Shown here piece after piece: positions 17,425 through 25,618 of a stretch of DNA of 64,000 nt. Made by a program: the position numbers and the translations under genes. How positions within the stretch are numbered: the first letter of the stretch is position 1; every line of letters starts with the position of its first letter. Source of the DNA: a bacterium. Lineage in GTDB: Bacteria > Myxococcota_A > Polyangia > Nannocystales > Nannocystaceae. The notes beneath the pieces were generated by a model that had not been told where the DNA came from, made no database searches, and saw only the letters and a program-made list of their open reading frames with translations. The stretch covers positions 161,698 through 225,697 of the forward strand of contig JANSYI010000012.1 in the NCBI GenBank assembly GCA_024742475.1. Direction: 5' to 3'.

Positions 17425-18279
17425 CTAGAAGCGGCCGTGCACCACAGCGCCGGCCGACGTCGGCGTTGCAGCGGGGGAGACGGCGAAGCGGCGCGTCCGG
17501 GCGTCCGCGCTCGCCTTCTTCTTGCCCTTGCCCAGGGTGGTCAGCACCAGCACCAGGCCGGCTGCAGCGAGGACACCGCCAGTAATGAACATCGCGTCGG
17601 CAGCCCGGGCTTGACGGCGGGCGTCGTCGCGAATGCGCAGGCGATCGTCGACGAACTCCGCGTTGTCAGCGTCGCCGGCGGTCGAGGATGCAACGCCTCC
17701 GAGCACTCCGCCGACGATGAGCCCCGCACCCCCGGCGCCGAGCAGCACGTAGCCGGCGATCCTCTGACCGCGCTTGCGATCGGCCGGCGGCTCGTCGGTC
17801 TCGGGCTCGACGGGATCGGCGAGTTGCTCGGGCGGGTCGTCGACGTCTTCGTCTTCCTTGTCTTCCTCGAGCTGCCGCAGCGCCTCGCGGAGCACGCGGA
17901 GCCGTTCGGTCGCGGCCTCACGCGACTCGAGGTCGACGCCCGGCTGGGCGACGAACTTCTGGTAGTGCACCACGGCCTGCTCGAGGTCGCCCTTCTCTTC
18001 GTAGACCCGGCCGATGTTGAAGAGGTAGTTGGGGTTCGAGTTGAGCGCGTACGCCTGCTCGAACAGGCCGATGCTCTCCTCGTAGCGCTTGTCGTTGAAC
18101 GCCTCGACGGCCTGGTCGCTGAGGCGCTCGGCCTCGGAGTCCTGCGCAGGTGTGACGTCGGAGCTGGCGGCGTCCTCGGGCTGGGCGTGCGCGAGGGCAG
18201 GCCCGGCGGCGAGAGACGCGGCGCACAGGAGGCCCGCAGCGCGGCTGGCCAGAGAGCGGAGAGTAGTTCGCGAGTCCAT
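17425..18279 (-). CDS. TPR-repeat membrane protein, 284 aa
   Basis: A Sec signal peptide (AAGPALAHAQ) is followed by tetratricopeptide repeats at about residues 50-130, including FNDKRYEESIGLFEQAYAL and YLFNIGRVYEEKGDLEQAV. An acidic linker and two hydrophobic helices near 172-195 and 228-248 complete the protein. It ends with an Arg-rich tail. The gene follows the PEGA-domain kinase gene with only eight bases between them, so the two probably form an operon. A similar kinase/TPR pair exists at 53955-56035. The TPR domain would lie in the periplasm and mediate protein contacts, possibly with the kinase's extracytoplasmic part. Confidence 0.82.
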   Translation of the reverse strand: MDSRTTLRSLASRAAGLLCAASLAAGPALAHAQPEDAASSDVTPAQDSEAERLSDQAVEAFNDKRYEESIGLFEQAYALNSNPNYLFNIGRVYEEKGDLEQAVVHYQKFVAQPGVDLESREAATERLRVLREALRQLEEDKEDEDVDDPPEQLADPVEPETDEPPADRKRGQRIAGYVLLGAGGAGLIVGGVLGGVASSTAGDADNAEFVDDRLRIRDDARRQARAADAMFITGGVLAAAGLVLVLTTLGKGKKKASADARTRRFAVSPAATPTSAGAVVHGRF

Positions 18280-18287
18280 GGGGGAGT

Positions 18288-20321
18288 TCAGTCCTTGGTC
18301 GGAAGGAAGACGCCGCCGCCATTCTTGCCCGAATCGTCCTTGGTCGGAAGAAACGGGTTTTTCTTCTTCTTGGTGACAGCCGGCCCAGGGGGCTGGGACT
18401 TCGGCTCGGACTTCGGCTGGGACTTCGGCTGGGAGGGGGTCTGGGGGTTGGACGTCGTCTCAGGCTCGCGCGTGGAGCTGGTGTCCCTGGACGAACGCTT
18501 CCCCCGCCCTTTGCCCACCAGACGCACGCGCAGGTCCTCGGTGCCGCTCTCGCGGACGTCGAGCTCTCCTTGCCACGGCTGGTAGCCGCGGGCGGTCATA
18601 CGAACGGTGTGCTTGCCGATGGACAGTTTGCCGACGAACGGCGTGGTGCCCCGAGCCTCGCCGTCGATGAACAGGTTCGCCAGCGGGCGCGAGCCGATGT
18701 CGACGGGCACGTACTCCGCATCGGTCGTGTCGGGACTGGCGGGGTCGAGCGCCTCGCCTGGGGCGAGCGCCCCGAGCTTCTCGCGCGCCTTGACGTGAGT
18801 GGGGTCGGTCGCGAGCACATCGCGGTAGGCGGCGACCGCTGCCTTGGTCTCACCTTTGGCCTCGAACGCCTCGCCGGCGGCCATGAGCTTGGCGTTGGTG
18901 ATGTGGATGTCGAGTCGCTCGACCCGCCCGGCGAGCGCGGGGAGCTCCCGTGCGGGGCCGCGCAGGGTGTCGAGCAGGTCGCTGGCTGCGTCGATGTCCC
19001 CCTCGTCGATGTGGGCCCGCACGCGAGCCACGGCGTCGTCGTAGTCGGGTGCGCCGCTGGGGCCTGCCGAGGCGACCTTGGCGTCGCCGTCGTTGCGCGT
19101 GTCCGGGCCGCCGCTGGTCGCGTAGTAGGCCAGAGAGCCTCCGAGCAGGACCACGGCGGCCGCGAGCCCGATGATCAACCCGCGGTTGCTGCCCCCGACC
19201 GCGCCGATGGGTCCGGTGTGATCGGGGTCCTGAGAGGGGTCGCTGAGGGTGATGGGCTCGCTGCCGCCCGTGGGCGCGGGCACGGGGGCCGCGGGGGCGA
19301 CGGGGTGGCGACCGCTGAGCGCCTGCTCGCCGACGAGCGCGACGAGGCCGGTGTTGCCGTACCCCGGCTGGGTCGTGTCGGCAGCGTGCACGGGGGCGCC
19401 GGGCTGGGACGTCTTTGGCGAGACCTTGGGCAACCGGAACATCGACGCGGGGACGACATCGATCAGCTGCTCGACGATCGCGTTGGCGTCGTCCGGGCGC
19501 GCGTCGGGGTCTTTGGCCATGCACGCGTGCACGAGCTTGATGAGCCCCTCGGGCACCTCGTGGTCGGTGGGCAAGACCTCGTGCAGCGGGGTGGGGTCGT
19601 CGTGAATCGTCTTGTAGAAGACCGTCGCGGTCTCGTCGCCTTGGAAGGGGAGACGGCCCGAGAGCATGAAGTAGAACAGCGCGCCGAGGGAGAACACATC
19701 GACGCGAAGGTCGATCTCGCTGTTGCCCTGAATGACCTCGGGGGCCAGGTACCCTGCGGTGCCCAGGACGTGCTCTTGCGTGACGGGCTTCTGATCGCCG
19801 ATGAGCTTGGCGAGCCCAAAGTCGAGGATCTTGACGAAGTTGGCCCGCCCCTTGCGCTCGCAGAGCATGATGTTGGCGGGCTTGATGTCGCGAATCATCA
19901 CGCCCCGGCTGTGTGCGTGCCCGATGCCCTTGAGCACCTGCGCCGCGATGGGCACGAAGGTGACCAGGTCCAGGTAGCGACGCTCGGCGATGTAGTCGCT
20001 CAGCTGCGCGCCTTCGAGATACTCCATCGCCAGGTATGGACGACCGGCATCGACACCTTGGTCCAGGAGACGCACGATGTTGGGGTGGCGGACGCCGCCG
20101 AGCCGCTCCGCCTCACGCTCGAACCGCTTGACCGCCTCCGGCTTGCGCGACCAGTCGGGGGAGAGCAGCTTGACGACCACCTCCTCGCCCTTGTGATTGT
20201 CTTCGGCGAGATACACCAAGCCCACGCCGCCGCGCCCGATGAGGCGCAGCATCGAGTATCTGCCACCGAGGATCTGACCGATCAGCGGATCGCGAACCGC
20301 TGCTTGCTTGTCGTTACTCAT
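18288..20321 (-). CDS. Hanks-type Ser/Thr kinase with TPR-like and PEGA extracytoplasmic domains, 677 aa
   Basis: The kinase domain spans about residues 20-290, with the P-loop IGRGGVGLVY, the ATP-binding lysine K51, DFG at 167-169 and an APE motif in YLAPEV. The catalytic loop reads I143-R144-D145-IKPAN, so the usual HRD histidine is isoleucine while the catalytic Asp is kept. A membrane helix follows near residues 378-398. Outside are a helical repeat region and a PEGA domain near 565-610 (LFIDGEARGTTPFVGKLSIG). The C-terminal tail is Lys/Pro/Ser-rich with repeated FLPTKD. The architecture suggests a sensor kinase whose external part binds an envelope component. It is followed by a TPR gene in a likely operon. 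The start is ATG 20321. Confidence 0.92.
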   Translation of the reverse strand: MSNDKQAAVRDPLIGQILGGRYSMLRLIGRGGVGLVYLAEDNHKGEEVVVKLLSPDWSRKPEAVKRFEREAERLGGVRHPNIVRLLDQGVDAGRPYLAMEYLEGAQLSDYIAERRYLDLVTFVPIAAQVLKGIGHAHSRGVMIRDIKPANIMLCERKGRANFVKILDFGLAKLIGDQKPVTQEHVLGTAGYLAPEVIQGNSEIDLRVDVFSLGALFYFMLSGRLPFQGDETATVFYKTIHDDPTPLHEVLPTDHEVPEGLIKLVHACMAKDPDARPDDANAIVEQLIDVVPASMFRLPKVSPKTSQPGAPVHAADTTQPGYGNTGLVALVGEQALSGRHPVAPAAPVPAPTGGSEPITLSDPSQDPDHTGPIGAVGGSNRGLIIGLAAAVVLLGGSLAYYATSGGPDTRNDGDAKVASAGPSGAPDYDDAVARVRAHIDEGDIDAASDLLDTLRGPARELPALAGRVERLDIHITNAKLMAAGEAFEAKGETKAAVAAYRDVLATDPTHVKAREKLGALAPGEALDPASPDTTDAEYVPVDIGSRPLANLFIDGEARGTTPFVGKLSIGKHTVRMTARGYQPWQGELDVRESGTEDLRVRLVGKGRGKRSSRDTSSTREPETTSNPQTPSQPKSQPKSEPKSQPPGPAVTKKKKNPFLPTKDDSGKNGGGVFLPTKD

Positions 20322-20557
20322 GTTCCCGCGTTTCGCGTCTGGTTCCCCGCAGAACCTTCGACGCTGGGCTGTGCCGCCATCGGCACGGACCTTCCCAAGA
20401 AGGTACGCCGAATGCGTGGTCTGGGCCACAACTGGTTGGATGATGGGCACCCCGATTGTGACACGGCCCAGTGGCCGAAACTGGTCTGGCACAGAGTGTA
20501 CGGAGCCCTCGGATGGCTCCAGGCTCGCGCGCGGAACGAGCATCAATGGCGGTTGAA

Positions 20558-20989
20558 TCAGGTGTCGTCTTCGCCGTCGCGTCGCGGACCTGCTTCGGGG
20601 TAACGGTGCCCCTCAGGGGCATGATCGCCCAGATAAACAGCGTTCGGTGATCTGAGTTCTTCGCCTTGCAGGAAGGCCTGCTCGCTCGCGAAACCGACCG
20701 CCCAGTAACCCTTGGGGCTCTTCACCAAAGGCACGCGCCCGGAGTGTTTGCAGGTCTCGCACCAGGAGAACGCTGTTGGCCGGTCCTCGGGACCCTCCGT
20801 GGTGAAGCCCCGCGCGTCACAGATCGCGCAGTCGACGTCCCCGACGCGCTCGCGCTGCGTTCGATCGGCCTCGGCGGCTTCGCGCTCCCGCTGCGCGGCG
20901 AGCTCGGCGGCGATCGGAAAACCGCACTGCGGACATGCCGCTGCGCGGTCGGAGACTCGGTGTTCGCACTCAGGGCAATCGACGAGCAC
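20558..20989 (-). CDS. Small zinc-ribbon protein, 143 aa
   Basis: The N-terminus holds a zinc ribbon, CPECEHRVSDRAAACPQCGF, followed by a charged helix rich in Ala, Glu and Arg. A second pair of Cys knuckles follows, CAICDARGF and CETCKHSGR. The remainder contains KSPKGYWAVGFASEQAFL and an acidic tail. No enzyme domain is recognised; the form suggests a cytoplasmic metal-binding adaptor. The start is GTG 20989, chosen because TAGCCT ends five bases upstream as at other starts here, although no ribosome site is present. A longer open frame continues upstream into the M16 gene but lacks coding character. Confidence 0.6.
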   Translation of the reverse strand: MLVDCPECEHRVSDRAAACPQCGFPIAAELAAQREREAAEADRTQRERVGDVDCAICDARGFTTEGPEDRPTAFSWCETCKHSGRVPLVKSPKGYWAVGFASEQAFLQGEELRSPNAVYLGDHAPEGHRYPEAGPRRDGEDDT

Positions 20990-20994
20990 GCCGA

Positions 20995-21000
20995 AGGCTA
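20995..21000 (-). promoter_or_regulatory. TAGCCT -10-like box
   Basis: TAGCCT on the minus strand ends five bases before GTG 20989. It is the main reason to place the zinc-ribbon start there. Confidence 0.35.
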
Positions 21001-21039
21001 GCAGCCCGTGCTGAAACCCGACACGACGTCTCACTCGTC

Positions 21040-21120
21040 TTTTTCGCTCCTGACGGCGTCGCCAAAACTTGCGGTACACCCGGTATGGCGGCGTTTCGGC
21101 TCCTACCCAGGAGCGAAAAA
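21040..21120. repeat. 13-bp inverted repeat with 55-bp spacer
   Basis: The sequence TTTTTCGCTCCTG at 21040-21052 is matched perfectly by its reverse complement at 21108-21120. The right arm can also form a short hairpin with the neighbouring GCTCCT. The repeat lies in the 218-bp gap between the M16 peptidase and zinc-ribbon genes. It lacks a T-run on the 3' side for either direction, so it is not a standard terminator. Confidence 0.55.
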
Positions 21121-21207
21121 TCCTTCGCGATCCGCCGCACCGGGTCTCACCACGGGCTGCTCGCAGCCCCGGCGTGCTCTTGGGATGTCGCCGCGATGGC
21201 GAGCGGA

Positions 21208-24090
21208 CTACTTGGTCGCGCTCGGGTCGACGACTTCGACGTCGGCGATCTGGGAGAGCGCGGGTTTGAGCTTGTCGGCGGGTCCGACGACGACGATCAC
21301 CAGCGCGTCGGGATCGACCAGGTCCTTGGCGACGGCCACGGCCGCATCGGGAGAGACGTCCCGGATCGCGCCGAGGTACTGCGCGTAGTAGTCCTCGGGC
21401 AGCTCGTTGAGCTCGAGCCGCCACAGATCGCGGATGAGGGCCTGAGGGGTCTCTCGGCTCGCGGCAAAGCTGCCGACGATGTAGCTGATCGAGTCCTCGC
21501 GCTCGGAGGCGGAGGGGGCCTCTTTTTGAAGGCGGTCGATCTCTTCGAGAATGGTCTGCACGGTCTGCGCGACCGTGGCGGTCTTGCTGAAGGTCGAGAC
21601 GCGGAAGCCACCGACGAACCGGCCGGGGCTGAACCCACCGCCGGCGCCGTAGGTCAGACCCTTCTTCACGCGAATGGTGTCGTTGAGGCGCGCGTTGAAG
21701 CCACCCCCGAAGTACTCGGTCACCACGCGCGCGGTGGGGTAGCGCGGGTCCTTTCGCGTGATCGAGGTCTGCCCGACGCGAATCTGAGACTGATTCGACT
21801 TCCGATCGACGAGGAAGATCTTGGTCTTCGACGGCTTGGGGACCTCGGGGAGCTCGACCGTCGGCTTGGTGCCCTCGGCGGTCCACTCGGCCATGTGCGT
21901 CTGCGCGAGCTCGAACGCGGCCTCGGGCTCGATGGCGCCGGCGATGTACAGGGTCGCCGCGTCGGGGCGGGCGTAGGTGCTCCACCACGACTCGAGGTCG
22001 TCCCGGGTGAGCTTGCGAAGCCCGGCCGCGGTGCCCTCGGGCAGTCGCGCGGCGGGGTGCTCACCGTAGAGCCGACGTCGCATCTCGCGGTCGGCGAGGT
22101 AGTCCGGTGAGCGCTCGGTGACCATCAGCCCGGTCGTCGTCTGGCTGACGTACTCCTCGAGCTCCTCCTTGGGGAACGTGGGCTCGCGAATGACCTCGGA
22201 GAGCATCTGCATCGCGCGGTCGGCTTCGCCGTTGAGCGCGCCGACGTAGACCGACGCGGAGTCGAGGTTGGCCGAACCCGAGAGGGTGATCGCGTAGCGG
22301 TCGAGCTCGTCGGTCAGCGCTTCGTAGTCGTGGGACTTGGTGCCGCGTCCGAGCATGGGCAGGGTGAGGTACGCGGTGCCCTGCTTGTCCTTCGGGTCGG
22401 CGAACGAGCCGTACTCGAGACCCATCCACATGGTGACGAACGGCACCTCGTCGCTGGGAAGCACGACCACGTCGAGGCCGTTGCCCAGCGTCTTCTCGAA
22501 CTTCTTCACCGCGAGGTCGTTGGCCAGGGGCGGCGCGACCGTGGGCGCCTTGCCGAGGCCGTCGGGGCGAGTGAGGCCCGGCTTGCCCGAACCCTCGCCG
22601 CGGATCGACTCCTCACCGCCGCCTCCATCGTCACTCTTCTCCTTGTCGTCCCCGCCGCGAATCTGGTCGACCAAGAAGCCGAGCATGTTGGGCTCGATGC
22701 GGATCTCGATCTCGTGGTTCTCGACCAGGTAGGTGTTGGCGGCGCGCTGGATGTCTTCGGCCGTGATCTGGGTGATCGCCTTGAAGTCGGTGTTGACGCT
22801 GGGCAGGTCCTTGCGCAGCATCGCCGCCTCTCCGAGCCGCTGCGCCTTGCTCTGCACGGTGCTCAGCGCCTGTACCTCGGCGGCGAGCATGCCGTTGCGC
22901 GCCTTGAGGAGCTCTTCGTCGGTGATGCCGTCCTTCTTGATGCGCTCGATCTCGGCGCGCAGGGCGTCGAGTGCCTTGCCCGCGCTGCCGCCGAAGGGAC
23001 TCAAGACGGCTCCGGCCGCGAAGAGCCCGTCGTGCTCGAGCGTCAAGCCGCCCGCGAGCGCAAACATGGCGAGGTCTTGTTCGCGGACGAGCGAACGCCA
23101 CAGTCGCGAGCTCTCGCCGCCGCCCAAGATGGTGCCGAGCATCTCGAGCGCCAGCTCGTCTTCGTGGCCCATCGGGACGGTGCGGTAGCCCAGCGCGACG
23201 ATGGGGACCGGGCCGTTGCGTTCCTTGATCTTGATCTTCTTGGGCTCGGTCTGCTCGGGCTCCCGGACCTCGACCCGGGGAGGCTCGTCGTACTTGGGGA
23301 TCCAGCCGAAGAAATTCTCGGCCGAGGCGAGCACCTCCTCGTGCTTGACGTCACCGACGACGACGAGGGCGGCGTTGTTGGGCACGTAGTACGTGTTCCA
23401 GAACTCCTGGAGCTCTTTGGCGTCGGCCTGCCCGAGCTCGTTCATGTCGCCGATCGGGCTCCACCGATAGGGATGTTCCTCGAAGACACCTGCGAGCACC
23501 TTCTCGAGCGCGCTGCCGTAGGGCTGCTCTTGCCCGCGTCGGTACTCCTCGGCCACGACCTTGCGCTCGGTGTCGAAGTAGTCGTCGTTGATCTTGAGGA
23601 ACGCCATGCGCTCGGCCTCGAGCCACAAGACCATGTCGACCTGGTTGCTCGGCACCACTTGGATGTAGGTCGTGTTGTCGAAGCTGGTGTACGCGTTGGC
23701 GTTGCCGCCCACCTTGCGGATGTACTCGAAGTGCGCCTTGGGTCCGATGTTCTGCGTGCCGCGGAACATCATGTGCTCGAACATGTGGGCGAAGCCGCGG
23801 CGGTTGGGCTTCTCGTCCTTGGAGCCGACGTGGTACCAGACCTGCACGGCGGCCACCGGCGTGCTGGTGTCTTCGAGGGTGATGACCTGCATGCCGTTGG
23901 CCAGCGTCGAGACCTCGTAGTCGAGCGGTCGCTCGGGGAGGATGACCGGCATGTCGTCGCCTTCGCCCACGGCCTGGGCCGTGGTGCCGTCGGTCGCGGG
24001 CGTCTGCGTGTCCTTGCCTCGGCATGCGGGGACGAGGAGGGAGAGCGCCAGCAAGCAAGAGCCGACCGAAGGGATGCGTGGGCGTGACAT
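21208..24090 (-). CDS. M16-family zinc peptidase lipoprotein (tandem domains), 960 aa
   Basis: The signal peptide has the lipobox LLVPAC (Cys23). The first peptidase domain carries the inverted zinc motif H102-MFE-H106, with a downstream Glu in TERKVVAEE as the third ligand. The second half repeats the fold, starting near ANDLAVKKFEKTLGNGLDVV, but has no HxxEH, as is usual for the partner domain. It includes the conserved RVKKGLTYGAGGGF segment. A Gly/Asp/Glu-rich hinge near residues 485-510 joins the halves. The enzyme is expected to degrade peptides in the periplasm or at the surface. It starts with ATG 24090, seven bases after a TACCCT box, and shares a 48-bp divergent promoter region with the serine hydrolase. 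Confidence 0.93.
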   Translation of the reverse strand: MSRPRIPSVGSCLLALSLLVPACRGKDTQTPATDGTTAQAVGEGDDMPVILPERPLDYEVSTLANGMQVITLEDTSTPVAAVQVWYHVGSKDEKPNRRGFAHMFEHMMFRGTQNIGPKAHFEYIRKVGGNANAYTSFDNTTYIQVVPSNQVDMVLWLEAERMAFLKINDDYFDTERKVVAEEYRRGQEQPYGSALEKVLAGVFEEHPYRWSPIGDMNELGQADAKELQEFWNTYYVPNNAALVVVGDVKHEEVLASAENFFGWIPKYDEPPRVEVREPEQTEPKKIKIKERNGPVPIVALGYRTVPMGHEDELALEMLGTILGGGESSRLWRSLVREQDLAMFALAGGLTLEHDGLFAAGAVLSPFGGSAGKALDALRAEIERIKKDGITDEELLKARNGMLAAEVQALSTVQSKAQRLGEAAMLRKDLPSVNTDFKAITQITAEDIQRAANTYLVENHEIEIRIEPNMLGFLVDQIRGGDDKEKSDDGGGGEESIRGEGSGKPGLTRPDGLGKAPTVAPPLANDLAVKKFEKTLGNGLDVVVLPSDEVPFVTMWMGLEYGSFADPKDKQGTAYLTLPMLGRGTKSHDYEALTDELDRYAITLSGSANLDSASVYVGALNGEADRAMQMLSEVIREPTFPKEELEEYVSQTTTGLMVTERSPDYLADREMRRRLYGEHPAARLPEGTAAGLRKLTRDDLESWWSTYARPDAATLYIAGAIEPEAAFELAQTHMAEWTAEGTKPTVELPEVPKPSKTKIFLVDRKSNQSQIRVGQTSITRKDPRYPTARVVTEYFGGGFNARLNDTIRVKKGLTYGAGGGFSPGRFVGGFRVSTFSKTATVAQTVQTILEEIDRLQKEAPSASEREDSISYIVGSFAASRETPQALIRDLWRLELNELPEDYYAQYLGAIRDVSPDAAVAVAKDLVDPDALVIVVVGPADKLKPALSQIADVEVVDPSATK

Positions 24091-24097
24091 CGCCCGG

Positions 24098-24103
24098 AGG
24101 GTA
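24098..24103 (-). promoter_or_regulatory. TACCCT -10-like box
   Basis: TACCCT on the minus strand ends seven bases before ATG 24090 of the M16 peptidase. Confidence 0.4.
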
Positions 24104-24124
24104 ACGAAATGCGCCCCGCTGTTC

Positions 24125-24130
24125 TAACCT
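24125..24130 (+). promoter_or_regulatory. TAACCT -10-like box
   Basis: TAACCT ends eight bases before ATG 24139. It favours 24139 over the in-frame ATG at 24109, which would place the box inside the coding region. Confidence 0.4.
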
Positions 24131-24138
24131 CGCCGGCG

Positions 24139-25526
24139 ATGCCCGAACCCGCCGCACCGAAACGACGTTGGGGCCGCCGAATCGGGCTTGTCCTCGGGGC
24201 TCTCGTGCTCGTGTTGGGCGTCCTCGTGGCGCGCTACGTGCTGCCCACGGCCACCGGCTACGTCGCCAAGCTCGCGTGCTCGGGGCACTTCGTCGCCGGC
24301 CAGTCTCACGCTCGGCTTCGCGACGAGGATTTCAGCCGCATGGGCTACGTCTCGTTCTCGTTCGACGAAGGCGCTCGCCGGGCGAGGGCGACCGTCCTCG
24401 GGCTCGCCGCGCGCGAGGCGGTTTATCGGGACGGCATCGGCTGCGCGCTCGTCGTCGACGCCGATCCCGAGCAGACTCAGGCCGCCGGCGTCTCGGTGCC
24501 CCGCGCCGCCGCCTCGGATGCACCGTGGCCAGCCGGCGACGGGCCCGACCCTCGTCCCGACCCCCCGGGACTCGATCGCGCCGCGCTCGAGGCTGCGCTC
24601 GATGCTGCGTTCGAAGAGCCCGACCCGGACTCGATGCGGTGGACACGAGCGGTTGCCGTGGTCTGGAACGGTCGGCTGGTGGCCGAGCGCTACGCCGAGG
24701 GGACTTCGGCCGACGCACCTCATCTCGGGTGGTCGATGACCAAGAGCGTGACGAACGCGATCGTGGGGACGCTGGTCATGCGCGGGCGCTCGATGTCGAC
24801 GCCCCAGCCCCCGTGCCGCAGTGGGCCGACGACGAACGGGCCGAGATCACCCTCGACGCGCTGATGCGCATGAGCAGCGGGCTCGAGTTCGAGGAGCGAT
24901 ACGGTCCGCTCGCGGACGCGACGCACATGCTCTTCGAGGTCGACGACGCGGCGGCGGTCCCGCTGGCGAAGCCGCTCGAGCACCCCGTGGACACGCACTT
25001 CTCCTACTCGAGCGGGACGACGAACGTGCTCATGTGGATCGTTGCTCGACAGTTCGACTCGGCGGACGCGTACCACCGTTATCCGTACGAGGCGCTGTTC
25101 GAGCCGCTGGGCATGCGCACCGCGGTGATCGAGACCGACGCGTCGGGGACGTTCGTCGGCTCGTCGTTCATGTACGCGTCGGCGCGCGACTGGGCGCGCT
25201 TCGGTCAGCTCTACTTGCAAGACGGGATCTGGCAAGGGATTCGGTTGCTCCCGCGGGGCTGGACGGCGTACAGCGCAGCGGCGAGTCACACCGCGCCCGC
25301 GGGTGAGTACGGGGCGCAGTTTTGGACGAACGCCGGGGACGGGCGTAGCCGGCCCGACCCCGACGTACCAGCAGATGCGTTCAAGGCGTCGGGTTATCAG
25401 GGGCAGCTCGTCTACGTGGTGCCCTCGCGCGAGGCCGTGATCGTGCGCCTGGGCATGACCCACGACCGCGCGGCATGGGACGCCAACGCGTTCACCGCGG
25501 CCGTGCTGGCTGCGCTCCCGCCGTGA
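24139..25526 (+). pseudogene. Serine hydrolase (beta-lactamase/DD-peptidase superfamily) with a single-base frameshift
   Basis: Two overlapping frames each hold half of one protein of about 462 residues. The first (24139 to about 24786) has an N-terminal membrane helix and the nucleophile motif S199-MTK202 in HLGWSMTKSV. The second (about 24787-25526) continues with ALDVDAPAPVPQWADDERAE, the usual MRMSSGLEF segment and the YSSGTTN motif. Adding one G to the GGG run at 24784-24786 restores a continuous reading frame. The family includes 6-aminohexanoate-dimer hydrolase and class C beta-lactamase-like esterases. The frameshift may be a genuine inactivating mutation or a homopolymer sequencing error. 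All catalytic motifs are otherwise intact, which favours an error or a very recent event. Confidence 0.8.
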
Positions 25527-25606
25527 CTCTACGGCGTGCCGCTGTGGTGTTGCGCACGCGGGATCGCCGGGGGTGATGCGGCTTGTTGCCCGGAAACCCT
25601 CCGCGT

Positions 25607-25612
25607 TACACT
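25607..25612 (+). promoter_or_regulatory. TACACT -10-like box
   Basis: TACACT ends six bases before ATG 25619 of the kinase gene. A weak -35-like TTGTTG lies 18 bases further upstream. Confidence 0.45.
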
Positions 25613-25618
25613 CCCACG

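Noticed and set aside
21040..21120. Inverted repeat considered as a bidirectional terminator
   Set aside because: The T-run precedes the stem on each strand and does not follow it.
20990..21988. Upstream extension of the zinc-ribbon frame into the M16 gene
   Set aside because: The extension is Arg-rich shadow sequence opposite or within better-supported coding DNA; the zinc-ribbon protein reads naturally from GTG 20989.
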